Of a stretch of DNA of 64,000 nt, positions 54,201 to 61,782 are shown piece by piece. The notes beneath the pieces were generated by a model. That model saw only the letters and a program-made list of their open reading frames with translations. It did not search any database and was not told the DNA's origin. Source of the DNA: Flavobacterium psychrophilum (GTDB taxonomy: Bacteria; Bacteroidota; Bacteroidia; Flavobacteriales; Flavobacteriaceae). The stretch spans positions 146,990-210,989 of the forward strand of contig CAMDDB010000003.1 of assembly GCA_945890865.1 (NCBI GenBank), given 5' to 3'. A program made the translations under genes and the position numbers. How positions within the stretch are numbered: position 1 is the stretch's first letter; every line of letters begins with the position of its first letter.

Positions 54201-54418
54201 CAAGAAAGTTATTGGAACATCTAAAAAACAACGAGTTTAAAGTCGAATATTGGTCAGAGAAAACACAAACAGCATCGGCTGTAAAGAAAGCGATTAATGA
54301 CCACTTATATACAAAATTACCTTTCCCTACATTTAGCGATGGAGATAGAGTTGTAAAGACAGAGATATTGTTTGATTACTTCAAAACGAGGTATGCTAAT
54401 TTTGGAAGAGTGGCTTGA
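51221..54418 (+). CDS. hsdR: Type I restriction-modification restriction subunit
   Basis: A 1065-residue motor-nuclease that cuts unmethylated DNA after translocation. The N-terminal nuclease domain has the PD-(D/E)xK signature (RRKRPDIVGFVNGIPLLFIELKAHHRKIK, with P-D and E-x-K). Residues about 300-750 are an SF2 helicase: Walker A THGQGSGKS-like FWHTQGSGKSY, DEAH in VISDEAHRTQ, GFTGTPL (motif III) and ANRVHEDKNNG (motif VI region). A long helical C-terminus follows. It is the last gene of the operon led by hsdM. Confidence 0.95.
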   Translation: MGNNYSEDQLIEQTCIDIFKTQLHWEIANVYQGETFGENGTIGRHSEADVLLKNRFLEAIQKLNPNLPVSAYELAYEIINSDDATKSLPDLNFEKHNYLKEGIPVTYKNDKGEIVRNKKIKVFDFEVVENNNFLAVQQLWVEGKSKRRKRPDIVGFVNGIPLLFIELKAHHRKIKVAFETNLKDYKQTIPKMFHTNAFIILSNGFESKIGAITSKYEHFHDWKRITEEQEGIISLDGILKGVCEKNRIIDLFENFVLFDNSIGSIVKLIARNHQFIGVNKAVEHFVSVQEQAKKGFISKEDAQKLGVFWHTQGSGKSYSMVFLCQKILRALGGGYTFLLVTDRTELDTQIYNTFTGVGAVQDVNVKATSGENLKELLKTDQRYIFSLIHKFNFDEVITERDNIIVISDEAHRTQGGSLAMNLRKALPNASFIGFTGTPLFKDDELTRRIFGEYVSKYDFKRSIEDGATVPLYYENRGEKLRLDNPIINEQIREAIEQEDLDDDQQAKLKKLFAREYPILTAEKRLRAIAKDVVTHFNGRGYKGKAMFVAMDKVTAVKMYDLISEEWAVYLETRKKEIEKITDLQEQLSQQREWDWAKETEISVVVSHEQNEIDKFEAWGLDIEPHRLKMNTRNLEEDFKAENHPFRIAIVCAMWITGFDVKSLSTLYLDKPMKSHTLMQTIARANRVHEDKNNGLIVDYIETYKALLEALAIYGDSGSKGTPIGTDDVPVRPLEELIADLEETIQATELFLEDDCKFKLTKIINAEDNLYRIKFIEEGYNALCKNDETRNKFGILAREVFKKYKALMPDNSIYDFKDKRDAINALYSLMNDKIDEADVTHIVSRVQNVVNQSIESLNMVMEQAEGYGQKIDLSGLDFKKIEEEFLKIEGNKNIAVQSLKDRVAKKMNRLLDQNPMRIDFYERYQEIIENYNNGKEYATVKELFDALILLLGDLSEEEKRAERELLDEDELTVFDMLNRDKKISDNEKVEVKDTARKLLEHLKNNEFKVEYWSEKTQTASAVKKAINDHLYTKLPFPTFSDGDRVVKTEILFDYFKTRYANFGRVA

Positions 54419-54516
54419 TAGAATTAATAAAATTTAAAAAACATTATTTATAATAGTTAATATTCAATGCCTTTCATTAGGATAATTATAAGAGATTTAT
54501 CAAAATTTAAAAATAT

Positions 54517-56310
54517 ATGATACAGAATACATCAAATAAACCATTATCGGAATTATACAGTGCAGACAATAGCGTAAGCTATCATATTCCAAAATACCAA
54601 AGAGAATACATTTGGGGAAAATGGAATTGGGAAGCCCTTTTTGACGACATTGAAGAAAGCGAAGGTGGACATTTTATGGGTTCTATTATTTGTATTAATG
54701 TTCAAAAAGATTCACACAAAGCAGCCGAATTAGAATTGGTAGATGGGCAACAAAGAATGACTACAATTAGTCTATTCTATTTAGCTATTTACAAATATTT
54801 GAAGGAAAATTTAGTTGACAAAGCAGATATGAATATTCAATTAGAATTATTGAGTTTGCGGAATCGTATTATTTTAAAAGAAGCTAATAACATTAAACTT
54901 ATACCATCCTATACCAATAGTAATTTAGAAGATTATAAATGGATATTTTCACAAGAAATAAACGAAATAAAAGCACCCAAGAAACCAAAATTTTTAGGTA
55001 ATAGACAAATTTCAAGAGCTTTTAATTATTTCTACTCCAGACTTAATGAACTTGATGAAGATAAAAATCCAGCATATAGTTTTGAAAGTGTTCAGGAACT
55101 ATTAAAAAAATTAAATAGTGCTACTTTAGTAAAAATTGATGTTGCTACTCATGCCGATGCATTTACACTTTTTGAAACCTTAAACAACAGAGGCGTTCCT
55201 CTATCAGCAATTGATTTGATAAAGAATAAACTTTTAGGTCATCTTGAAAAAACAAATTCAGGAACAAATATTGACGAAAACTTTGATCGTTGGAATCAAA
55301 TTATTAAAAATCTAACAGACGAATACAATGTGCAGGAAAGATTTTTAAGGCAATTTTATAATGCCTTTAAAACCGATGTTGTTATTGAAGTAGAGAAAGC
55401 TCCTAAAGCTTTAAGGTCAAACCTAATTCGTATCTATGAGGAATTAATCAATAGAAATGTGGATGAAATTTTTAATCGATTAGAAGAAGCATCTGAAATC
55501 TATTCCAAAAATATTCAATTTGAAATAGATGACCATTCTGATGAATTGGTACATGCACTTCGTAATCTTGAAAATGTAAACGGTGCAGATGGTTATATGT
55601 TATTGTTGTTTATGGCTAAACGTTTTGATTTGAAAGAATCAGAAAAAATAGAAATTATCAATTTACTTTGTAGATACTTTATAAGAAGAAACGTAACTGA
55701 TACGCCACCAACCCGAGATTTAACGAATTATTTCATGGATATAATTGTTGAAGTAAATAATCTTGAATCGTATAACTATTCAGCAATAAGGTCAATAATT
55801 CTTGAAAAAGGAAAACCTGCAAACGACATTGTATTTTCAGAAAAATTGAAAGGTGACTTATACGAGGAAAACGTTGGAGCTACTCGTTACATCTTATCAA
55901 GCATCGAATTAGCTGAAACGCAAACAAAAGAACGTTACACCAACTTTTATGCTCGAAATAAAAATATATTTGTTTGGACGGTTGAGCATATTTTGCCTCA
56001 AGGAGAGAATATTCCAATTGAATGGGTAGATATGATTGCTAATGGGGACAAAGAATTAGCTAACAATATTAGAAAAACATATGTTCATAAATTAGGTAAC
56101 CTAACTTTAACTGGTTATAATTCTAATTTGAGCAATCTTTCATTGACTAAGAAACAAGAGCGAAAAAACAATGAAGGTAAATACATTGGCTTTAAAAATG
56201 GACTTATGTTAAACGAGTTAGTAAAAGATACCAATACTTGGACAAAACAAAATATTGAACAAAGAACAGATGAATTAGTTGAAAAAGCGATTGATATATT
56301 TAAATTATAA
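54517..56310 (+). CDS. GmrSD-type restriction protein (DUF262 + DUF1524)
   Basis: A 597-residue cytoplasmic protein with the two domains of GmrSD type IV restriction: the N-terminal DUF262 (HIPKYQREYIWGKWNWEAL; ELVDGQQRMTTISLFYLAIYK, DGQQR near residue 78) acting as nucleotide-dependent sensor, and a C-terminal DUF1524 HNH-type nuclease (VEHILPQGENIPIEW; HKLGNLTLTGYNSNLSN). Such proteins cut DNA bearing glucosylated or otherwise modified bases. It has its own leader 98 bases after hsdR, so it looks like a solo defence gene. Whether it belongs to the SspE/BrxU branch cannot be said. Confidence 0.86.
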   Translation: MIQNTSNKPLSELYSADNSVSYHIPKYQREYIWGKWNWEALFDDIEESEGGHFMGSIICINVQKDSHKAAELELVDGQQRMTTISLFYLAIYKYLKENLVDKADMNIQLELLSLRNRIILKEANNIKLIPSYTNSNLEDYKWIFSQEINEIKAPKKPKFLGNRQISRAFNYFYSRLNELDEDKNPAYSFESVQELLKKLNSATLVKIDVATHADAFTLFETLNNRGVPLSAIDLIKNKLLGHLEKTNSGTNIDENFDRWNQIIKNLTDEYNVQERFLRQFYNAFKTDVVIEVEKAPKALRSNLIRIYEELINRNVDEIFNRLEEASEIYSKNIQFEIDDHSDELVHALRNLENVNGADGYMLLLFMAKRFDLKESEKIEIINLLCRYFIRRNVTDTPPTRDLTNYFMDIIVEVNNLESYNYSAIRSIILEKGKPANDIVFSEKLKGDLYEENVGATRYILSSIELAETQTKERYTNFYARNKNIFVWTVEHILPQGENIPIEWVDMIANGDKELANNIRKTYVHKLGNLTLTGYNSNLSNLSLTKKQERKNNEGKYIGFKNGLMLNELVKDTNTWTKQNIEQRTDELVEKAIDIFKL

Positions 56311-56639
56311 ATTAAAATATAGAATTCACTCCGTTTAAAAATGAGAAACACGCTTGTTCTTTAGGTAAAATAGCTGTTTTAAAGATGAGGTTTTAAATGA
56401 TATGATAGGTGACGAGGTTTTGGGGTGATACTTTTTTCTTAAACTTACTATATCAAAGTAATTTAATGAATAGTATAACTTTATCCATGAATCTTTCTTT
56501 CTTTCTTGGACTAATTATGTGTTTAGTTCTTCAACTATATTTCAAATTTATTTAAGGATAATTATGCTCTTTAAAAAAATATTTACCTCTTAGGGTTACC
56601 TTTTTGTTTTTTCTGTATTAATAAGAAAAAACAAATATC
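56311..56639. other. 329-base noncoding stretch
   Basis: No credible gene is seen; open frames are short. The last 50 bases carry the shared AGGGTTACCTTTTT element and a TATTAA box that I treat as a promoter of the next gene. No terminator hairpin was found after the DUF262 gene. Confidence 0.6.
56592..56621 (+). promoter_or_regulatory. Shared two-block promoter-like element, copy 1
   Basis: AGGGTTACCTTTTT (56592-56605) and TATTAA (56616-56621) are separated so that 15 bases lie between the ACC and TATTAA. The same two blocks at the same spacing precede the gene at 58985. It does not resemble the TAnnTTTG promoter and looks like the target of an alternative sigma factor. Confidence 0.55.
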
Positions 56640-57890
56640 ATGGAACTTACAAACAACAAATTAGAGGCAGCAGTAGTAACTGCAGATGAAACACTACAAA
56701 ATCAAATTGAAACTATTTCAAAAGAAAAAGTTGAACGTGTAAAAAGCTTTAAAGACTTTGGTTTTAAAAGAGCGGGGCAGAATTTGGGTAATTCTCTTTC
56801 CTTAAAAGCGCACCTGAATTGGATAAGAGATGGTCATTTTGTTGACGAAACTTTTAATGGTAATGAAGAACAACTATTAAGACAACAAACAGAAAATAAA
56901 ATACTCTCTAAAGATGAAGAAAAAGAGAAAATTGAGGGAGAAAAGAAAACGGCTGTCGAAGTTAACAAGCCTTCTATTGAAAGAAAAATCAAGGATTTGA
57001 ATGATGAAATTCAACAAACGAGAATTGAACTAGCTGATAAAACCTTACAGACTGGGTATGAGCCAATCAAATTTATCATGTACTCTACATTGGTGGTACT
57101 GCTTTCTTTTTACTTATTATTCTTTTACGCGTCAACTATTTATGCTGCTTTTTTTAGAAATAACAGCAATATAATTGCAACAGCTGGAGGAGATATTGCT
57201 TTGTACCTAGATTCAATATTTGATGTCAAGGGCATTTTTACAGCGTCACCTATTTTATTGATCGTTTATTTAGGTGCATTCTTATTTTTTGCTATTGGAC
57301 TTATTCCTCATAATATTGAAGGAAAAAACAAGCGTTATTATATTGGTTTATCACTTCTAGGGGCATTAGTTGCTGATAGCATGCTTGCTTATAAAATTGA
57401 TGCGGGAATTCATAATTTGAAAGTAATGGCTGGAATTTCTGATGGAGATTGGCATTTTTATAACAGTATCAACTTCTATTTGGTATTGCTATTTGGATTC
57501 GCTGCCTATTTAGTTTGGGGTTATATGTTTGAAATGATGTTAAAAGAAAAAACAAAAAAATCTGCGGATATTAAAGCGGCTATCATTATCAAAGGATTAA
57601 AAGAAGAAATTAGCCTTTTGAGAATTGAATTGAGTAATGTGGAAACTAGAATTATCGAATTAGAAACACAACTAAAAGCCATTATTTCTCAAATAGAACA
57701 GTTGAAAAAAGAGTTAGAAAAACGCATGCAAAATCCAGATGCATTATCACAAAACTTGACTAGTTTTTATATGGGATGGCAACAATGGTTAAACAGTACT
57801 AATGAGTTTTTATTAGAAAAAGACCCATGCGAACAAACTTTTAATGAATTTATTCAATCACAATTTCACCAAGAAGTTAGTGCTAATTAA
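56640..57890 (+). CDS. Four-TM coiled-coil membrane protein
   Basis: A 416-residue membrane protein of unknown family. Residues about 80-135 are a charged coiled coil, helices at 145-168, 203-223, 233-252 and 276-298 cross the membrane, and about 305-365 (KEEISLLRIELSNVETRIIELETQ...) is a second coiled coil on the same side. The N-terminus and C-terminus are therefore cytoplasmic with long helical stalks, an arrangement fitting a membrane pore or sensor partner. It starts behind the shared promoter element; the vWA-like lipoprotein gene follows 27 bases later, so the two form a pair. Confidence 0.6.
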   Translation: MELTNNKLEAAVVTADETLQNQIETISKEKVERVKSFKDFGFKRAGQNLGNSLSLKAHLNWIRDGHFVDETFNGNEEQLLRQQTENKILSKDEEKEKIEGEKKTAVEVNKPSIERKIKDLNDEIQQTRIELADKTLQTGYEPIKFIMYSTLVVLLSFYLLFFYASTIYAAFFRNNSNIIATAGGDIALYLDSIFDVKGIFTASPILLIVYLGAFLFFAIGLIPHNIEGKNKRYYIGLSLLGALVADSMLAYKIDAGIHNLKVMAGISDGDWHFYNSINFYLVLLFGFAAYLVWGYMFEMMLKEKTKKSADIKAAIIIKGLKEEISLLRIELSNVETRIIELETQLKAIISQIEQLKKELEKRMQNPDALSQNLTSFYMGWQQWLNSTNEFLLEKDPCEQTFNEFIQSQFHQEVSAN

Positions 57891-57917
57891 TTTTTTTTAA
57901 TCTTAAATAATAACATT

Positions 57918-58769
57918 ATGAAAACTATATTTCAAAATTTTAGCTTATTAATATTTACATTATTGCTAATTACTTCTTGTGGCTGTAAGGAAGTAAAAAC
58001 AGAAAAAAAGCCTGTCAACCAGATTGTTTTATTAGACTTAAGTGATCGAATATTAGTACCAGAGCAATTGGAAAAAGATTTTGCATTAATAGCAACTGCT
58101 TTTAAATCATTTGAAAAACAAGCGAGACAAAATTTAGTTCTCTCTTCTAAGGACCGATTTAGCATTAAAATCATTCCACAGAAAAATAGCCCATTAAATG
58201 TGAATTATTATGAGGATTTATTACAACTGTATCTTGATGAAACGGAAGTTGCGGCTAAAAATAAATCTTTGGTTACACTATCAAAAGCTTTGCCTACAAT
58301 ACTGGAAAATTTAAAGAAAGATGCCCTTTACGGAAAAACCTCTAATGCTTATTTTGGGGTAGACATTTGGGCCTATTTACACGACAATGGAATGGATTTA
58401 AGTAAATCAGGATACGAAAATCAAATTTTAATTCTAACCGATGGTTATTTCGATTTTGAAAGTCAAGCTCATGTACTTAAAGATAAAAACCAATATACCA
58501 GTACTCGTTTTTTAAATGATTTGACCACTTCTAATTGGAAAGAGATTTCAGAGTCTAAAAAATTTGGATTATTACCGATTCATTTAGAGAAAAATACCCA
58601 ATGGATTGTAGCTGGAATTTCAGGAAAGAAAACGAATGACATTTTACAAACTGAGAAAATAACCTATTTCTGGGAAAAATGGTTGAAGCAATCCGGAGTA
58701 AAAAAGGTGGGTGTTATATTGAATAGTTCTAAAACAGCTATGAGTTCTAAGTTATCTGCACAATTATAA
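57918..58769 (+). CDS. vWA-like lipoprotein paired with the membrane protein
   Basis: A 283-residue exported lipoprotein; the lipidated cysteine is C21 (LLLITSC). Residues about 35-260 follow a von Willebrand factor A-type Rossmann layout: IVLLDLSDRIL (a D-x-S-D metal-ion site variant), a helix-rich middle with VDIWAYLHDNG and the strand ILILTDGYFDF, whose Asp could complete the site. No MoxR ATPase is nearby. It stands between the four-TM protein (27 bases) and a terminator. I know no described function for this pair. Confidence 0.6.
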   Translation: MKTIFQNFSLLIFTLLLITSCGCKEVKTEKKPVNQIVLLDLSDRILVPEQLEKDFALIATAFKSFEKQARQNLVLSSKDRFSIKIIPQKNSPLNVNYYEDLLQLYLDETEVAAKNKSLVTLSKALPTILENLKKDALYGKTSNAYFGVDIWAYLHDNGMDLSKSGYENQILILTDGYFDFESQAHVLKDKNQYTSTRFLNDLTTSNWKEISESKKFGLLPIHLEKNTQWIVAGISGKKTNDILQTEKITYFWEKWLKQSGVKKVGVILNSSKTAMSSKLSAQL

Positions 58770-58799
58770 AAGTAAGTTTCTGTTTTTTTTTTGAGAAGG

Positions 58800-58830
58800 G
58801 CCGTCTTTGATGGCGGTCTTTTTTTTTAAA
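58800..58830 (+). terminator. Hairpin terminator after the vWA-like lipoprotein
   Basis: Stem GCCGTC (58800-58805) / GATGGC (58809-58814) with a TTT loop and one G-U pair, followed by GGTC and a run of nine Ts. Confidence 0.75.
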
Positions 58831-58910
58831 AAAAATCGAATTAAAAATGAAACTACTATCTATATAAAATGAAACTTTTTTAAAAAGTTTTAAAAATGTA
58901 ATAAAAAATC

Positions 58911-58940
58911 AGGGTTACCTTTTTACAATTTTATTATTAA
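58911..58940 (+). promoter_or_regulatory. Shared two-block promoter-like element, copy 2
   Basis: AGGGTTACCTTTTT (58911-58924) and TATTAA (58935-58940), identical blocks and identical 15-base spacing as copy 1. It lies 45 bases before the start codon of the small secreted protein gene. Confidence 0.55.
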
Positions 58941-58984
58941 CTATTATAAAACAATTAATCATTAACAATTTAAATTTTATTATT

Positions 58985-59365
58985 ATGAAAAAAGCATTTT
59001 TATTTATCGTATTTTTATTTGCAGCTGCAAATTCATTCGCTCAAACTTCAACTTATGTTTCAGGTTACACTAAAAGTAATGGAACTTATGTACAAGGACA
59101 TTACAGAACCGCTCCCGATGCTACTATTACAAACAATTGGTCAACAGTTGGTAATGTAAATCCTTACACAGGTAAACCTGGGACGGTTTCTTATTCTTCT
59201 AGCTATTCTACTTATTCATCGCCAAGTAATTCTAATTATTCAGCTCCTTCTTATTCTACCTATTCATCGCCAACCTATTCAACTTACTCTACACCAATAT
59301 ACACAGGACCTAGAGGAGGTACTTATTACATTAATTCTAATGGCAATAAGACCTATATTAAATAA
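58985..59365 (+). CDS. Small secreted Ser/Tyr-repeat protein
   Basis: A 126-residue exported protein with signal peptide ending NSFAQTS. Residues about 22-60 (YVSGYTKSNGTYVQGHYR; VNPYTGKPGT) are a short domain common in Bacteroidota secreted proteins; residues about 65-105 repeat SYSTYSSP-like units; the C-terminus GPRGGTYYINSNGNKTY resembles the basic adaptor-type PBCV motif. It likely ends up in the envelope or outside. It has its own copy of the shared promoter element. Confidence 0.7.
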   Translation: MKKAFLFIVFLFAAANSFAQTSTYVSGYTKSNGTYVQGHYRTAPDATITNNWSTVGNVNPYTGKPGTVSYSSSYSTYSSPSNSNYSAPSYSTYSSPTYSTYSTPIYTGPRGGTYYINSNGNKTYIK

Positions 59366-59404
59366 CAATAAAATGGGCTCGTAAGGGCCCATAAAAACTA
59401 TAAT

Positions 59405-59911
59405 ATGAAAAAAATTGTATCAATTTTGTGTTTGTTTACTCTATCAGTGACGGCACAAGAAAATGAAAAAAATGATTCTGAACAAATTATTATAATAACG
59501 GAGTTTATTGTAAAAGACTTGAGAATTAACGGTGTGGATTATTCAAAAGAAGCAATTACTGATGGGAATAAGCTTTATTTTTATAAAGTAAAAGATAGTG
59601 ATGAGGTTTTATTTTCAAATTATTGGGAGAAAGATGATTCACAAAGCTTTGGTCCAATTCATAGTTTAACTCAAAATCATTATGACGAAACAGATGAATT
59701 TTATGAAATTGATGAGTATAAATTCATTTGGAGTTATGAAAATACTTATGAAGAAAAAGTAGGCACTTGTAAAATGGTTTTAAAATTAGAGCACAAGCCA
59801 AAAGGTATTTTCTTTGATTTAAAAATTTACCCTGAAAACTTGGAAGAATTACATTTAAGAGGAGAATTTCAAGGAACAATGGATTTTGTCAAATATTTAG
59901 TGGATAAATAA
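59405..59911 (+). CDS. Secreted protein of unknown function
   Basis: A 168-residue exported protein with signal peptide ending SVTAQEN and a highly acidic, aspartate- and tyrosine-rich mature part (DETDEFYEIDEYKFIWSYENTYEEK). The middle resembles a single lipocalin-like beta domain (CKMVLKLEHKPKGIFFDLKIY). No family is recognised. It starts 39 bases after the repeat protein and 38 bases before the sigma factor gene, all in the same direction. Confidence 0.6.
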   Translation: MKKIVSILCLFTLSVTAQENEKNDSEQIIIITEFIVKDLRINGVDYSKEAITDGNKLYFYKVKDSDEVLFSNYWEKDDSQSFGPIHSLTQNHYDETDEFYEIDEYKFIWSYENTYEEKVGTCKMVLKLEHKPKGIFFDLKIYPENLEELHLRGEFQGTMDFVKYLVDK

Positions 59912-59949
59912 TTAATTATTTTTTAAATTGTGCCTTTAAATAAAATGAA

Positions 59950-60636
59950 ATGGCAAAATTTAATAATTTATCAGAACTTAACGACCAAGAGTTAGTGGTA
60001 AAAATAAAAGAGGATTCCTATTATTTGAAAGAAGTAGACAGACGATGCAAATCTGCAAGTATTCTTTATTTAAGAAAATATTCTAGAGGATTAAGACATC
60101 TTGAATTAGATGATATATTTTCTGAATCTTGTTACCAATTATATTTAAATTTTGCAATTAAAAATAAACCACTTGATTCTGATACTAGTTTACAAACTTA
60201 TTTGAATAAAATTTGTTTTAATCAATTAATAAGTGCTCAAAGTAAAGAATTAGATTCAAACGGTAATGTCAAGATTAAGAAAAAACCTTTGAATGATGAT
60301 GATAAAAAAAAGTACAATGAAAAGGTTGAAGAAGATGATAGAAAAGTTGCAATAAATTCAAATTATAAAATAACAAAATCGGAATGGTTGCCAGATAATA
60401 GAATTGAAGTCGAAGAAAATACTAATATTGCTCAAAAAAATGCCATAAAAGCTGCTTTGCAAAAGATTAAAGCTGATGGCGGACATTGTGCTGAGTTTTT
60501 AGTTTTATTTTGGTGGAAAAAAAGATCTATGAAAGAATTAACAGAAAAATTTGGTTATAAAAATGAGCGCACCACCATTCAACGAAAGGCAAAATGTCAG
60601 AAAAGACTTAAAATACTAATGCAAAAAGAACTTTAA
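59950..60636 (+). CDS. Divergent sigma-70-family sigma factor
   Basis: A 228-residue cytoplasmic protein with the two DNA-binding regions of an ECF-type sigma factor. Region 2 is LRKYSRGLRHLELDDIFSES then LQTYLNKICFNQLISAQ; region 4 is near residues 175-225 (AALQKIKADGGHCAEFLVLF; KRSMKELTEKFGYKNERTTIQRKAK), a helix-turn-helix. The linker between them (100-170) is long, lysine- and asparagine-rich. It probably directs RNA polymerase to the shared AGGGTTACC promoter found upstream of two nearby units. The next gene starts 1 base later. Confidence 0.75.
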   Translation: MAKFNNLSELNDQELVVKIKEDSYYLKEVDRRCKSASILYLRKYSRGLRHLELDDIFSESCYQLYLNFAIKNKPLDSDTSLQTYLNKICFNQLISAQSKELDSNGNVKIKKKPLNDDDKKKYNEKVEEDDRKVAINSNYKITKSEWLPDNRIEVEENTNIAQKNAIKAALQKIKADGGHCAEFLVLFWWKKRSMKELTEKFGYKNERTTIQRKAKCQKRLKILMQKEL

Positions 60637-60637
60637 A

Positions 60638-61771
60638 ATGGAATTAGCTATAGATATTGTTAAAAGTATATTATTACCTAAATTGGAAAAAGATTCCAAT
60701 TTTGATAATAACAAAGCAGATGCAACATTTTGGGAATCATTTGCAACTTCATTACTAGATTTTGAAAAATATGACACTATTTGTAAGACTGCAATTTATA
60801 GTTTGGAACTAAACAAACCTGAAAGAATGATTGCCAAATTACCAAACATTTATAATTTTTATATTAAAGAACTTGCAGAAAATTATGTTTTGGGAAATGA
60901 ATCGGAGGCAATTGAGTCGTTATTAAAATCTAAAAATCAAGTATTTATTGAAGAAGTTCGCTTTTTAAATAATTTAGAAGAAGTAATAACAGAGATAGAA
61001 CGAGAAAGAATTTTTGAAATACTTTCTAATGCTAATGAAGTACCATTAGCAGAGTTAAATAAAAAAGACAAAAAAGAAACAGAAGTTATTTCTTTATCAT
61101 GGTTTAATCAAGTTGTTGCATCATCAAGAAGCTCAAGATCTTGGATAAAATATGCCGTTGCTGCATGTGTTTTCTTTTCAGTAGGCATTATATATTTTAA
61201 TACTGAAAATAATGTTGTTCAACCTACTGATAATAAAGTGGTAGCGGCTCCAGTTAAAAAAGAAACTATAACTCCTGAAGTTCCTTCGGATGCCCTAGCT
61301 GAGGTGGCTACCGTTACAAATAACGCTACTGTTATTGAAAGTGGTTTGGGATTTGCTTCAAAAGAGAAGAAGATTAGGATTACAGAGAATAATCAAAGAG
61401 CTAGAATGAAATCCATTGTAATTGCCATTGATAGATATCGACAATTTCTTGAAAAAGTATTGACTGAAAATAAAGTTGATTATGGTCCAGTTATAAAAGA
61501 AATTGAATCTAAAATTAAAGTACTTCAAAATGAATTAGTTTTATTGAAAGAAAGAGATAACCATTATATTTTTGATGGTAAAGAATTAGTAATATATAAT
61601 TTGAATACTTCTAAAGAAAATAATATTGTTCTTTATGATAAAAAATATTATTTGAAACGAGATTCAGATTACTATTTGTTAAATATTACTAAGAAAAATG
61701 AGAATTTAATAAAAGAAATAAATACTGATGTAATAGAAATATTAAACGAACTAACAATTGAAAATCAATAA
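60638..61771 (+). CDS. One-TM protein, candidate anti-sigma or sensor
   Basis: A 377-residue protein of unknown family. The N-terminal 160 residues are helical and cytoplasmic; residues about 168-187 (SWIKYAVAACVFFSVGIIYF) are one membrane helix; the rest is extracytoplasmic with a coiled stretch (KEIESKIKVLQNELVLLKER) and a small beta domain (YDKKYYLKRDSDYYLLNITKK). The cytoplasmic-helix/one-TM/periplasmic layout and the position one base after the sigma gene are typical of an anti-sigma factor, but no zinc-binding ASD motif is seen. The TPR gene follows 11 bases later. Confidence 0.6.
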   Translation: MELAIDIVKSILLPKLEKDSNFDNNKADATFWESFATSLLDFEKYDTICKTAIYSLELNKPERMIAKLPNIYNFYIKELAENYVLGNESEAIESLLKSKNQVFIEEVRFLNNLEEVITEIERERIFEILSNANEVPLAELNKKDKKETEVISLSWFNQVVASSRSSRSWIKYAVAACVFFSVGIIYFNTENNVVQPTDNKVVAAPVKKETITPEVPSDALAEVATVTNNATVIESGLGFASKEKKIRITENNQRARMKSIVIAIDRYRQFLEKVLTENKVDYGPVIKEIESKIKVLQNELVLLKERDNHYIFDGKELVIYNLNTSKENNIVLYDKKYYLKRDSDYYLLNITKKNENLIKEINTDVIEILNELTIENQ

Positions 61772-61782
61772 CAATATTAATT

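Noticed and set aside
59203..59300. Tandem DNA repeats in the Ser/Tyr-rich gene, possible CRISPR-like array
   Set aside because: The repeats are short, irregular and keep the reading frame of SYSTYSSP units; there are no spacers of even length and no cas genes.
59373..59392. Hairpin ATGGGC...GCCCAT between two secreted-protein genes as terminator
   Set aside because: No T-run follows, and the downstream genes keep the same direction. It may only slow transcription or protect RNA ends.
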